A stretch of 20,750 nt of DNA from a virus: IMG/VR virus record IMGVR_UViG_3300010334_000348, positions 1 to 20,750 of that record; one strand, given 5' to 3'. Numbering within the stretch: position 1 is the first letter of the stretch; each line of letters begins with the position of its first letter. The translations under genes were made by a program, and so were the position numbers. Below are positions 1 to 8,572 of the stretch, in pieces. Below the pieces are notes generated by a model. That model had not been told where the DNA came from, did not search any database, and was given only the letters and a program-made list of their open reading frames with translations.

Positions 1-1907
1 GCAGTAACTGCTGTAGATTTGCTAGTTAATTGTGTTACCATTGCATTTGCAGTTGCAGAACCATACACAAAAGTATTTGCAATAATTGTGTTTGCGTTTA
101 CTGTTCCTGTTGCATCATTAACATTAATCGTACTGCTGGATGTAATATTATTAGCAAAAGCGTACAACAAAGAACCATCAGCACGTCCATATGCTTGGCG
201 CAATTGGTTTTGAATGAACAATTTACCTTGAGTCGTATCACTTAGAATAATTTTACCTAGTTGTACAACAGTGTTTGAGTTACCAGATATTGGTGCAACA
301 TTAGAAGCAATGCCTGGTGTTGTTGATAAGAAAAGAATATCTCCGTTTTTACCTAGTCCGGTTGTATTTAAATCTTCAACAATACCTTGAGAATAAGCAA
401 AACCATATGCTCCGTTTGCAATTGCATTCTTAACAAAACCAGCAACTGTTGCGTTAGCTGAATTGGTTGCATCAGCCAAAGCAATATAAGGAATTTGATT
501 AGCAGTAACACCAGGAACTAAACGAATAATTGAGTTAGAAGGTATTGTTGCGCCAGTGGAGTTGTAACCGCGGAAGAAAAGAACTTTCGAGATAGAAAGT
601 CTATCATTAGCAACATCTGTATCCAAAATCAAAGATTGTGTATTACCATAATACCACAACTGAGCAACTTGTTGTGTTGGTGTTGTTGATTGTGTGGTCC
701 AAAGAATTGAGTTTGATTGTGTTGTTATTGTGGTTATATTTGAAAAGAATACATTTCCTAATAGTGTATTCGCAGATAGTGTACCCAATACAACAAGATT
801 TTTATTGAACGTTGCACTGTTTGATGTAAAATTATCAATAGAAGCTGATTGTCCTACATTATTAGCAATCAAATTACCTGTCAATATCAATGATTGTAAT
901 TGTATAATCGCAGTATTTTGAACTGATGTGTTTGCAAGATTGAATGCGGCTTGACTGAATACTGCGTTACTAGCAATCCAAGTATTTTGGGTGTTATCAA
1001 CTCCTTGAATTGCAATAGTATTAGATGATGCGGTATTAGCTTGATTGAATGCTGATTGGGTAAAGGCTGAGTTACTAGCAATCCAAGTATTTTGTGTTAA
1101 ATTTACACCAGTTAATGATATGGTGTTAGCAGATGCTGTATTTGCTTGTGCAAATGCCGCTTGACTAAAAACAGCATTAGATGCAATCCAAGTATTTTGT
1201 GTTAAATCTACACCTTGAATCGATATAGTGTTGGATGATGCGTTATTTGCTTGGGTAAAAGAAGCATTTGAATATGCAAAAGATGCAGCAGAAGTATTTT
1301 GTGAAGTACCATCTGTAAAGTATATTGGATGACCATTTGTCAATTTAATACCATCACCAGTGATGATAGCAACAATATTTTCTTTGTTGTAACCACCTGC
1401 AATAATTTTAATTTGTGTGTTTGTGGTCGTTGTTCCAATGATCAAATTACCACCATTTACTGATCCTGTTCCACCAACAGTTGAACCTTGAACGTAGAGA
1501 TAACCATCAAGTGGACTTAATGCTGTACCTAAGTTATTGAATTCTAATCCCGGTTGAACATTCTTATTCGCAAAACCCAAATCTGTAAAATATGCAGCAT
1601 CAGTACCACCAGACCCCACATTTGCAGTAATAACAATATCAGCAGTACCGCCATCATCAGTATTAACTAAATTTGTTTGTATATAAGAAGCACCACTCAA
1701 AGCAAACTGAGCAATTGTGTTTGGTAGTGTGTTTGGATTAACACCAACACTCAAAGTTTCGTTTGAATAAAGGCCTTGCGCTAAAGTGTGTGCAGTAAAT
1801 TGGAATGTTTGTGCAGATGGTATATCAACACCAACAAACAACGTATTTGATGTATTTGCATTGATTCTTGTAAATGCAGGTAATTCAGAAATTTTAATTG
1901 AACTCAT
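1..1907 (-). CDS. Tail-fibre-like virion structural protein, C-terminus off the left edge
   Basis: An open frame of about 635 codons starts at ATG 1907-1905 and runs to the window edge without a stop, so only the N-terminal part is seen. The start lies 3 bases after the stop of the upstream wedge gene, with AGGAT as a weak ribosome site. The N-terminus (MSSIKISELP) is a common opening of phage structural proteins. Residues about 120-150 carry a 'DGYLYVQG...GNLIIGT' stretch resembling modules in marine T4-like fibre proteins. Residues about 200-327 hold a 35-residue repeat of the type NTWIASNAVFSQAAF(A/N)QANTAS, likely a trimeric fibrous stalk. The rest is rich in Asn, Thr, Ala and Gly. The position after gp7 in the wedge operon matches the T4 slot for wedge pin and fibre proteins (gp8-gp12). 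I do not recognise a specific T4 orthologue. Coding is secure; the fibre role is inferred. Confidence 0.8.
   Translation of the reverse strand, partial: MSSIKISELPAFTRINANTSNTLFVGVDIPSAQTFQFTAHTLAQGLYSNETLSVGVNPNTLPNTIAQFALSGASYIQTNLVNTDDGGTADIVITANVGSGGTDAAYFTDLGFANKNVQPGLEFNNLGTALSPLDGYLYVQGSTVGGTGSVNGGNLIIGTTTTNTQIKIIAGGYNKENIVAIITGDGIKLTNGHPIYFTDGTSQNTSAASFAYSNASFTQANNASSNTISIQGVDLTQNTWIASNAVFSQAAFAQANTASANTISLTGVNLTQNTWIASNSAFTQSAFNQANTASSNTIAIQGVDNTQNTWIASNAVFSQAAFNLANTSVQNTAIIQLQSLILTGNLIANNVGQSASIDNFTSNSATFNKNLVVLGTLSANTLLGNVFFSNITTITTQSNSILWTTQSTTPTQQVAQLWYYGNTQSLILDTDVANDRLSISKVLFFRGYNSTGATIPSNSIIRLVPGVTANQIPYIALADATNSANATVAGFVKNAIANGAYGFAYSQGIVEDLNTTGLGKNGDILFLSTTPGIASNVAPISGNSNTVVQLGKIILSDTTQGKLFIQNQLRQAYGRADGSLLYAFANNITSSSTINVNDATGTVNANTIIANTFVYGSATANAMVTQLTSKSTAVT
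925..1310 (-). repeat. 105-bp in-frame tandem repeats in the fibre-like gene
   Basis: The block GCAATCCAAGTATTTTG (plus-strand reading) begins at 973, 1078 and 1183, an exact 105-base period. A degenerate fourth copy (GAAGTATTTTG) starts at 1291, 102 bases after the matching point of the third. In protein this is a 35-residue unit with core QNTWIASNAVF and QANTAS. The units are similar but not identical in DNA, so they are old protein repeats under selection rather than a recent duplication. Confidence 0.85.
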
Positions 1908-1910
1908 TTT

Positions 1911-4900
1911 TTATCCTATTAGAAGCGTTGCGCCTGTTTCTGTTATAATTGTATAACCATTTTCTGTTCCCAATTCTGCAAAATATTGTACACCAGCAGG
2001 TCCAAATATTTGAATACTTGATGCATTTGATGAAACCATACTTCTACTTACTGACATTAAACCATTTGCTCCGTTAGCCAGAGGCCCACTTAATATTAAT
2101 GAAGTATATGGTGAACTAATCGTAGTTACAGTCTGTGCAGAACCATTAACTGAAACTCTATCACCAACTCTTATGGTATCTATAATTGGATATGCAGTGT
2201 TACTATAAACTCCACCATTTACAATGTTATAACTATATGTTAATGAATTTATATTTATTACTTGATTATTTCCATTTGTAGCAGAAACCACAGCAACGTT
2301 AGCAAAATATGTCCAAACATTATCTTGCAGTGTTACAGTATTTGCTGCTCCGTTTACCGCAACAACCAAAGATGTTACTATATCTGTTGATCTTGTTCCG
2401 TATGCAAAACTCAATATTGAAGAATTAGCAAAGAATACATTTGCAATATTTGCTCCGTACAAACTACTGAATTTGACAATATTGTTACTTGGATTTGTTG
2501 CTGATCCTCCAACAATAGTTGCGGTTACTGCTGCACCATCATAGTAACCTAGTGTGTGTGCATTTGCTACTGCATCTTTAGCAATGAAATTCATTTTATT
2601 ATTTGAACTCATTGCAATACGACCAATAGCTTGTAAACCTGCTGGATGCAATAGATTTAATAAAACACTTCTGTATTTTTCAATTTCTTTTGAAAGTGTC
2701 AACTGATATGTATAGTTGTTATATTGAGTATCTTGCAATACATCAAAAGAACTTGGTTGACCACTTGTGTCTAAGTATTGACCATTACCAATAACTAGAC
2801 CATTTAAGAATGTTGCACTAGCTTTAGCATAACCATCACCATAAGTCATAATTCCATTTGCAGCATCAAATCTAGTATCGGGACCATAATTAATAAATGT
2901 TGTGTTTTTATTGGTTGTGTAACCACCAACTAAAGATAATGCTGATCCTGAAGAATCAATTTTCAATGGCAGAGAAGCAGATGGCTTAGAAGTATAGTTA
3001 TAAACTCTTAATTGGTATATACTACTATTTGATTGAGAGCTTGGTTGTAGAGAAATAATTGAATCAACATAAGCAATATATGATGCTGCGTTTATACTAC
3101 TTCCTTGATAAATTGTGTCACCTCTATTGGGTAGAGAATATACAATAACATTCGATACAATTAAATCTTGTACTTTTAAAGAAATATTTGGTGCAGAAAT
3201 ATAATCTTGGCCATTATCTAAGATATTAAATGATGTTATTGCACCAACTCTATCACCCGATGCACTCAAAATGGCACCTTTTCCTAAAATTCCAAGAACT
3301 ACTAATGATGCGGTACTTTTATAAAATGAATTAGAAACTAAAGTTGTTGATGCATTTGTTGTTAGTAATAGTGAATTTGCATTTGTAACTGAACTGACTG
3401 TACCGATTATAATATTTTTATTTGTAACTAGAGTTGAACCACTACTTACTTGTGTTAAAAATGTTGTCCCGGTTCCTGTAACTACATTACTACTATTACT
3501 TGTTGTAATAGTTCCGGTGGCCACATTTGCAACAACCACGGTTGGTAATGAGTATTGATAACCCATACCACCTAAAGTCATTCTATTTGTATTGTTGGCA
3601 ACATAACCTACTGAAAGTATAGAACCACCCGAATCAACTGAAGTGACGTTTGCAAAAGCGCCGTAACCGGATCCACCAATAATTGCAATTTTATCATTAT
3701 TTGCATATCCTGAACCAGGATTAATAATTTGTATTGGTGCAAGTATACCTAAGTTAGCAAGATTTGTTTGAGAGTAAAGGTCAGTAGTATATTGAGATGA
3801 AGCTTGCACCACTGGCAAACTAGTTAATCCTCCGCCACCGTTCTGTATAATAACAGAACTAATTGGATATGCCGTAAAGCTGGTGAAAGTAAATGCATTT
3901 GCTAATGATGTGTTTGCGTTTGCTGATAAATTATTTGCAAATTGATATGCTTGCTGTGTATAAAGACCATTAGGTCCTAATGTGTTTGCTCCGCTACTGC
4001 CTGCAATATTTCCAATATAATGGTCTATTTTATACTGAATACTATCAACCGGAATATTTGTTACAAGTGATATACTATTTGGTGTATTATCTAAAGTACC
4101 TACTGTGATTATTGAACCACCACCAGAACTGATGTAAGTATTAGCACTACCAATTGAATTGTTTACACTAGGTGCAGTAGTATACCCATAACCTTTGGCA
4201 ACAACATCAACATTTTTTATACCACCAGAAGTTACTGAACCAACTTGAACTGTTGCTCCAATTGGATTTGGTGTATTAGGATTTAAACCTCCGTACACTA
4301 CAACTGGGTCATAAATATCACTTATAGTATTTGCAATATAATTTGTACCCCTATTTAATGGATCAATTATCACTTGACTAATTTGACCCACAATGAGTGC
4401 AGTTAATGTCTCAGCACCAATGGTTCCCACCGGAACAATAGAACCATTTAAAAAATATACAAGTTGGTTATTTGAATCAACTACAGTAACGGTTTCACCC
4501 GATTGAAACAAACGTTCAATATTTGAAATGAAAACTTCTGTTTTTAATCCATCAAATATTGCAGTTTCAACTGTAGCAATAGACTTTGATATGTTTCCAA
4601 ACAAACGTAAATTTTTGATGTTTAAGAAATTTGGATCACTTGTTGCCAATTTCAAACTTCTAGGCACATACCATTTACCAGCAGATGCTTTTAGTACTGC
4701 ATCTTTAGTGTAAAAAATTTCTACATCTGAATTATAAAGTACACGGAATAAAAATTTATATGATGCAGGTGTGCCTTTAGATTGATAAAGTTGTTTAGCT
4801 AATTTGATAGTTTTTGATTTGTCTGCCAGTATATCTTGTGGAAAATATGACATGAAATCATTAACGAAATATTGGAGAAATTGAGATGTGGTTGTATCCA

Positions 4901-5075
4901 CATCCATGTAATTCAATAAGTTTTTCGTGAAATCTAATGTGTTACCTTGTTGCTCCATCCATTGATAATATGCCTGTAAGAATAGTACAAAATTGGCATA
5001 GTTTGGGTCCTCACTAATAAAATTAGGGAGTTCATATGGAACAAGTAAAGAGGTTTTTTGATTACTCTGTATCAT
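1911..5075 (-). CDS. 7: gp7-like baseplate wedge protein (1054 aa)
   Basis: Residues about 8-140 and 800-830 resemble the C-terminal half of T4 gp7. There is an aromatic N-terminal helix region (NFVLFLQAYYQWM), then SKGTPASYKFLFRVLYNSDV at 99-118, which matches the T4 gp7 'STKGIEASYKFLFKVLYN' region as I recall it. HPAGLQAIGRI near 808-818 corresponds to T4 'HPVGFGFIAI'. Between these anchors are about 660 residues of Gly/Asn/Ser/Thr-rich beta-type sequence with repeated 'NPGSGY...' and 'GTGTTF' modules, and about 240 similar residues follow. In T4, gp7 links wedge proteins gp10, gp8, gp6 and gp53. The N-terminal half of T4 gp7 is not recognisable here. The gene starts 4 bases after gp6 ends, and its position after gp6 is the T4 order. 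No strong ribosome site is visible. The gp7 assignment rests on remembered motif similarity and synteny. Confidence 0.75.
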   Translation of the reverse strand: MIQSNQKTSLLVPYELPNFISEDPNYANFVLFLQAYYQWMEQQGNTLDFTKNLLNYMDVDTTTSQFLQYFVNDFMSYFPQDILADKSKTIKLAKQLYQSKGTPASYKFLFRVLYNSDVEIFYTKDAVLKASAGKWYVPRSLKLATSDPNFLNIKNLRLFGNISKSIATVETAIFDGLKTEVFISNIERLFQSGETVTVVDSNNQLVYFLNGSIVPVGTIGAETLTALIVGQISQVIIDPLNRGTNYIANTISDIYDPVVVYGGLNPNTPNPIGATVQVGSVTSGGIKNVDVVAKGYGYTTAPSVNNSIGSANTYISSGGGSIITVGTLDNTPNSISLVTNIPVDSIQYKIDHYIGNIAGSSGANTLGPNGLYTQQAYQFANNLSANANTSLANAFTFTSFTAYPISSVIIQNGGGGLTSLPVVQASSQYTTDLYSQTNLANLGILAPIQIINPGSGYANNDKIAIIGGSGYGAFANVTSVDSGGSILSVGYVANNTNRMTLGGMGYQYSLPTVVVANVATGTITTSNSSNVVTGTGTTFLTQVSSGSTLVTNKNIIIGTVSSVTNANSLLLTTNASTTLVSNSFYKSTASLVVLGILGKGAILSASGDRVGAITSFNILDNGQDYISAPNISLKVQDLIVSNVIVYSLPNRGDTIYQGSSINAASYIAYVDSIISLQPSSQSNSSIYQLRVYNYTSKPSASLPLKIDSSGSALSLVGGYTTNKNTTFINYGPDTRFDAANGIMTYGDGYAKASATFLNGLVIGNGQYLDTSGQPSSFDVLQDTQYNNYTYQLTLSKEIEKYRSVLLNLLHPAGLQAIGRIAMSSNNKMNFIAKDAVANAHTLGYYDGAAVTATIVGGSATNPSNNIVKFSSLYGANIANVFFANSSILSFAYGTRSTDIVTSLVVAVNGAANTVTLQDNVWTYFANVAVVSATNGNNQVININSLTYSYNIVNGGVYSNTAYPIIDTIRVGDRVSVNGSAQTVTTISSPYTSLILSGPLANGANGLMSVSRSMVSSNASSIQIFGPAGVQYFAELGTENGYTIITETGATLLIG

Positions 5076-5079
5076 TTAC

Positions 5080-7155
5080 TTAACTCTTATTTGTAGACAC
5101 AGAGACAACTACAGCAGCATTATCATACGGATCGATTGTTATTATTCTATTTAATGTTGATGATATGATAGTTGTTGTTGGTTTAACAGATATTGTTAAT
5201 TGACCTAATGGATTATTAATTGAAACTGGACTTAGATTTGTAAGAACAACAATTCCGTTTGTGTAGTCAATTGTTCCAACATTTGCTGAAACTATAATTT
5301 TACCTTTTACTGAATCATTATAATAACTTCTAATTGTTCCATATTGACCTTGCAAGTTTACAACCACACCAGCACCTTGGCCTGTAGTATCTCCAAATCC
5401 TGGATTGATAGTTGCTATCGCATTTGTATAACCCACACCAGCATTTGTTACTGTTACTGAAGATAAACTACCGTTTACGATATTTGCTATTGCTGTTGCA
5501 CCCAAACCATCACCTGTGATAGTTACTGTTGGTGTTGATGTATAATTATAACCTGGATTTAGAACGGAAATAGAACCAACACCAGCAACAGCTGTTGGCA
5601 CCTCTTCAAGGTATACTCCACTCAATTGTGTGTTAACATTTGTAGGATTAACAATGTTAATACTTGGTGAACTTGATAGTGTGGAAGAATAAACTCCACG
5701 TTGTAACGGACTATTATAGTAAAGGTTATATGTTGTTGGTGTACCTAAATTTGGATAAAACTTTTTCTGAACATTTAATGTGAAATCTGAACCCATAATA
5801 GATTTGTCAAAAGAATTTATAGCAGACAACAAAGCATAAGAGTTGAATGTTGAATTGAATGTGTTCAAATAATTTGAAGCATAGTTATAAATTGAACTTT
5901 GTACTCCACTTTGTAATGCACCTGGTGTCAGTGTTGTTTGTGCTGGGTCATACACCACAGATGCATTTACTTGAATATAAGTGTAATCTGGATCAACAAT
6001 GATTGGTTCAACAGTTAATACACCAATTGGTTTTATTACATTATTAATCAAAAGATTTTTTTGTGTTAGGGTTAGATCATAAGAACCTTTTGGTTTCAAT
6101 GAAATGAAAACTTGACCATACACCGGCGGAACATTTTGTTCTCCACCCCAAACAGAAACTGCATCAAATTGAAAACCTAAACTATTTTGTTGTAATGCTG
6201 TGATGTAGTCATTCTTATTAACTGCACGACCTTGAGCAGCAAAAGCTTTTGGTGCTTGGAACTTAATAGAATCAATTGCTTCTTTATCTGTACCATTGGA
6301 TGCTCTTTGATATGGTGCTAAAGTATAAGAACCATAATTACCGATGTTATCCATTAGTGTAAAGTTGTTAGCAAGACCACCAGCAGAACCAGAAGTAGAA
6401 AGATAACTCACCTTGACAATATTTCCATCAGCTAATTTTTTACCTAAAATACCATCACCAAAATATATTTGATAGTTTCCGTTTACTGCTTCTTGTACAA
6501 AATAAACTGCATCAGTAGGACCTAATGACAAGTAATCTGTTGTACTATTAAATATTTGATAAGAACTGTTTGAAGAAGATTGTTGAACTAATACTTTTAA
6601 TGTTGAAACGTCAATGTTCTGATCTGGTATTTCAAAAATATATTTTGGATTAGTTACTGAGTTAACTGTGAAATTATAACTAGAAAGTGTACCTTGTTTT
6701 AATTGAACACCATTGAATGTTGCTGTGTTATTAATGACCGGTGCAGTCAGACTTGTGGTTGTAACATAATTGTAATTAGTGCCATTGATTGCCTCTGACA
6801 TAAAATTTGTATACTGGGGCAAAGTAAATAGTGTTGTGGTCACACCATTAAATGCTAAATTTATTTGGCCAACAGCACCCATCGCTGATTGTGGAACGTA
6901 GTTCATCAATTTTGCATGTGAAACTACAGAAGAACGTTGTAATGCAGAGTCCAAAAACATCTCATTTGCAACCATATTCAAATAGAATGCATTGTATTGT
7001 GTATTGTAGGCAAGAACATCCAGCAAGGTCGACAGAGCTGAACCTGAAAAATTATAGTCTTTAAATGTACTTTGTGATTGTAAGTAGTTTGTAAAGTTTT
7101 GTTTAATGTCATTAAAATCTAAACTAGCTACTTGAATATTTGTATTTGATGCCAT
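5080..7155 (-). CDS. 6: Baseplate wedge protein gp6
   Basis: This is the 691-residue counterpart of T4 gp6 (about 660), the protein that dimerises to form the inner wedge ring and clamps gp25 and gp53. The N-terminal block is diagnostic: a 'FxDYNFSGSALSTLLDVLAYNT' region at about 32-54, then QYNAFYLNMVANEMFLDSAL and a 'YVPQSAMGAVG' segment. Mid-protein, a 'VYFVQEAVNGNYQIYFGDGILG' type stretch and an 'RAVNKNDY' motif are typical of the gpJ-like fold shared by gp6-type wedge proteins. Residues about 521-595 are unusual: two Gly-Tyr repeats (LNPGYNYTSTPTVTITG, TNAGVGYTNAIATINPG) like those in the downstream gp7-like protein. The start codon overlaps the gp25 stop (TAATG), with AGG 8 bases upstream, so the two genes are probably translationally coupled. 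Confidence 0.92.
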   Translation of the reverse strand: MASNTNIQVASLDFNDIKQNFTNYLQSQSTFKDYNFSGSALSTLLDVLAYNTQYNAFYLNMVANEMFLDSALQRSSVVSHAKLMNYVPQSAMGAVGQINLAFNGVTTTLFTLPQYTNFMSEAINGTNYNYVTTTSLTAPVINNTATFNGVQLKQGTLSSYNFTVNSVTNPKYIFEIPDQNIDVSTLKVLVQQSSSNSSYQIFNSTTDYLSLGPTDAVYFVQEAVNGNYQIYFGDGILGKKLADGNIVKVSYLSTSGSAGGLANNFTLMDNIGNYGSYTLAPYQRASNGTDKEAIDSIKFQAPKAFAAQGRAVNKNDYITALQQNSLGFQFDAVSVWGGEQNVPPVYGQVFISLKPKGSYDLTLTQKNLLINNVIKPIGVLTVEPIIVDPDYTYIQVNASVVYDPAQTTLTPGALQSGVQSSIYNYASNYLNTFNSTFNSYALLSAINSFDKSIMGSDFTLNVQKKFYPNLGTPTTYNLYYNSPLQRGVYSSTLSSSPSINIVNPTNVNTQLSGVYLEEVPTAVAGVGSISVLNPGYNYTSTPTVTITGDGLGATAIANIVNGSLSSVTVTNAGVGYTNAIATINPGFGDTTGQGAGVVVNLQGQYGTIRSYYNDSVKGKIIVSANVGTIDYTNGIVVLTNLSPVSINNPLGQLTISVKPTTTIISSTLNRIITIDPYDNAAVVVSVSTNKS

Positions 7156-7547
7156 TATCTGGACCTTTGCAATATTAGGTTGACTGCTGTTGGTGTTGTA
7201 CTATTACCTATGTAAAACTCCAAATTAACAGAGAAAGAATTTCTGTCCGGATTCACAAAAACAGTTATTGAATTTATTTGTACTCTAGGTTCAAAGTTGT
7301 TTATTACTTTTCGTATCTCGGTTTCTAAAATATTTGCAGTTAAATCTGTTACTGGTTCAAACAATAGTGCATCTACGTTTGAACCTAAATTTGGTTGAAA
7401 TGGTCTTTCATAAAAATTAGTCAGTAACAAATTTCTTACAGAAGCAATGACCGCTTGAGTATCATAACGCATAGCCACATCACCCGTACCTGGAAGACGA
7501 TTGAATGTTAAATCTAAATCTGAATAAAGCTTTAATGTATTTGCCAT
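7155..7547 (-). CDS. 25: Baseplate wedge protein gp25
   Basis: At 130 residues it matches T4 gp25 (132). It carries the NFEPRV motif near residues 84-89, the EPR core shared by T4 gp25 and type VI secretion TssE, which holds the wedge (gp6/gp53 side) together and contacts the first sheath ring. An 'AVIASVRNLLLTNFYERPFQP' region precedes it and a typical beta-strand end (SFSVNLEFYIGN) follows. It sits between gp5 and gp6, as expected for the wedge cluster. No Shine-Dalgarno is visible. The ATG is preceded instead by AATAAATAGAAC (see the motif entry at 7552). Confidence 0.95.
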   Translation of the reverse strand: MANTLKLYSDLDLTFNRLPGTGDVAMRYDTQAVIASVRNLLLTNFYERPFQPNLGSNVDALLFEPVTDLTANILETEIRKVINNFEPRVQINSITVFVNPDRNSFSVNLEFYIGNSTTPTAVNLILQRSR

Positions 7548-7551
7548 GTTC

Positions 7552-7559
7552 TATTTATT
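7552..7559 (-). promoter_or_regulatory. Late-promoter-like AATAAATA right before gp25
   Basis: The minus strand reads AATAAATA followed by GAAC and the gp25 ATG. It fits the T4-like late consensus NATAAATA, but is so close to the ATG that transcription would begin within a base or two of the start codon. The same arrangement precedes the gene at 12341. It could also be a chance AT-rich match. Confidence 0.3.
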
Positions 7560-7561
7560 GC

Positions 7562-8572
7562 TTATTGTGGACCGGATGTTAAAGAACCACCACTCATAAC
7601 ACCACCATGTACGTGTTTATCGAGACTAATTCCACCACCAACAACATCACCAGAAGCTGTTATTGATCCTGATACATTAATATTTCCATTAAAATTGAAT
7701 GCACTTGCAGTTGCAGTTACTTGTCCTGATACTGTTGAATTGATATTTCCATCAACTTTTTCAACAACATTACCTTTTACATATAAGTTTGCATTTCCAT
7801 TAACCGTTATATTACAATCACCAATCACGTTAACATAATTGGTTCCTGCAATAATTTCATAGTTATCTGACACAATTCTAGTTACTTTTGTACCATCTGG
7901 TTGTATTTCTGTATATGTTCCAGTTCTGTGTGCTATATGTATTCTTTCTGAACCATTGGTGTCATCAAACTCCATAACGTGACCCGATTCAGTTTCCATT
8001 ACTTGATTGTATGGTGGCTTCGTATTGTATGATGGTTTTGGCTGTGACCAACTACTACCAGCTGCTGTTGGTATGTTACTTACTGCGGCCGAAGTTTCTC
8101 TTCCTATGATTGTGGTATCAATCTTTTCATTTCTGTATAGTCTACTTGTTGTTGGTTCATCTAATTGATTTGGATATAAACTTGGAGACGATCCAAACGG
8201 TGCAGGAGAAGAACTTAAAACACTTGCATTTCTCTGGTCATAAAACCCACTTGATTGTTTGGGTGCTTCTATAGGAATACCAGGTAAAAGACCAATGATA
8301 CAAGGAAATTGGCCAGATTCTGAATCTAAAAAGAAACCAAAAACATAATCACCTTCTCTTGGTGTTTTGTTTATTTGTGTTGTATTAGTTGAAATACTAG
8401 GCATAGCCCACGGTAAATCTTTTGATGGTATCAACTGTAAGTTTTCTGTGTGCCATCCGAATATACGAACTTGGCAACGTCCAAGATTCAATGGGTCTAA
8501 TCTATTTTCAACAACGCCAGTCCACCAAATAAAGCCATTTAGACCTGCAAAGTTATTAGTTTCTTTAGACAT
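7562..8572 (-). CDS. 5: Baseplate central spike gp5, without lysozyme domain
   Basis: The N-terminal OB-fold (about 10-105) has the T4 gp5 pattern WWTGVVENRLDPLNLGRCQV followed by 'GDYVFGFFLDSESGQFP'. The start of the C-terminal part is almost diagnostic: METESGHVMEFDDTNGSER at 192-210, then HRTGTYTEIQPDGT. Residues about 245-316 are short beta-prism repeats (NITVNGNANLYVKGN...). The end, residues 317-336, has DKHVHGGVMSGG with H320-x-H322. This is the metal-binding type of spike tip seen in P2 gpV-like proteins. T4 gp5 is 575 residues and carries a T4-lysozyme domain between OB-fold and helix. Here only about 90 linker residues (105-195) occupy that place. The gene overlaps the hub gene by 8 bases, with AAAGGA about 10 bases upstream of its ATG. 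Confidence 0.93.
   Translation of the reverse strand: MSKETNNFAGLNGFIWWTGVVENRLDPLNLGRCQVRIFGWHTENLQLIPSKDLPWAMPSISTNTTQINKTPREGDYVFGFFLDSESGQFPCIIGLLPGIPIEAPKQSSGFYDQRNASVLSSSPAPFGSSPSLYPNQLDEPTTSRLYRNEKIDTTIIGRETSAAVSNIPTAAGSSWSQPKPSYNTKPPYNQVMETESGHVMEFDDTNGSERIHIAHRTGTYTEIQPDGTKVTRIVSDNYEIIAGTNYVNVIGDCNITVNGNANLYVKGNVVEKVDGNINSTVSGQVTATASAFNFNGNINVSGSITASGDVVGGGISLDKHVHGGVMSGGSLTSGPQ

Noticed and set aside
925-1310. CRISPR-like periodic repeats
   Set aside because: The 105-bp units lie in frame inside a long coding region, differ between copies and have no spacer structure.
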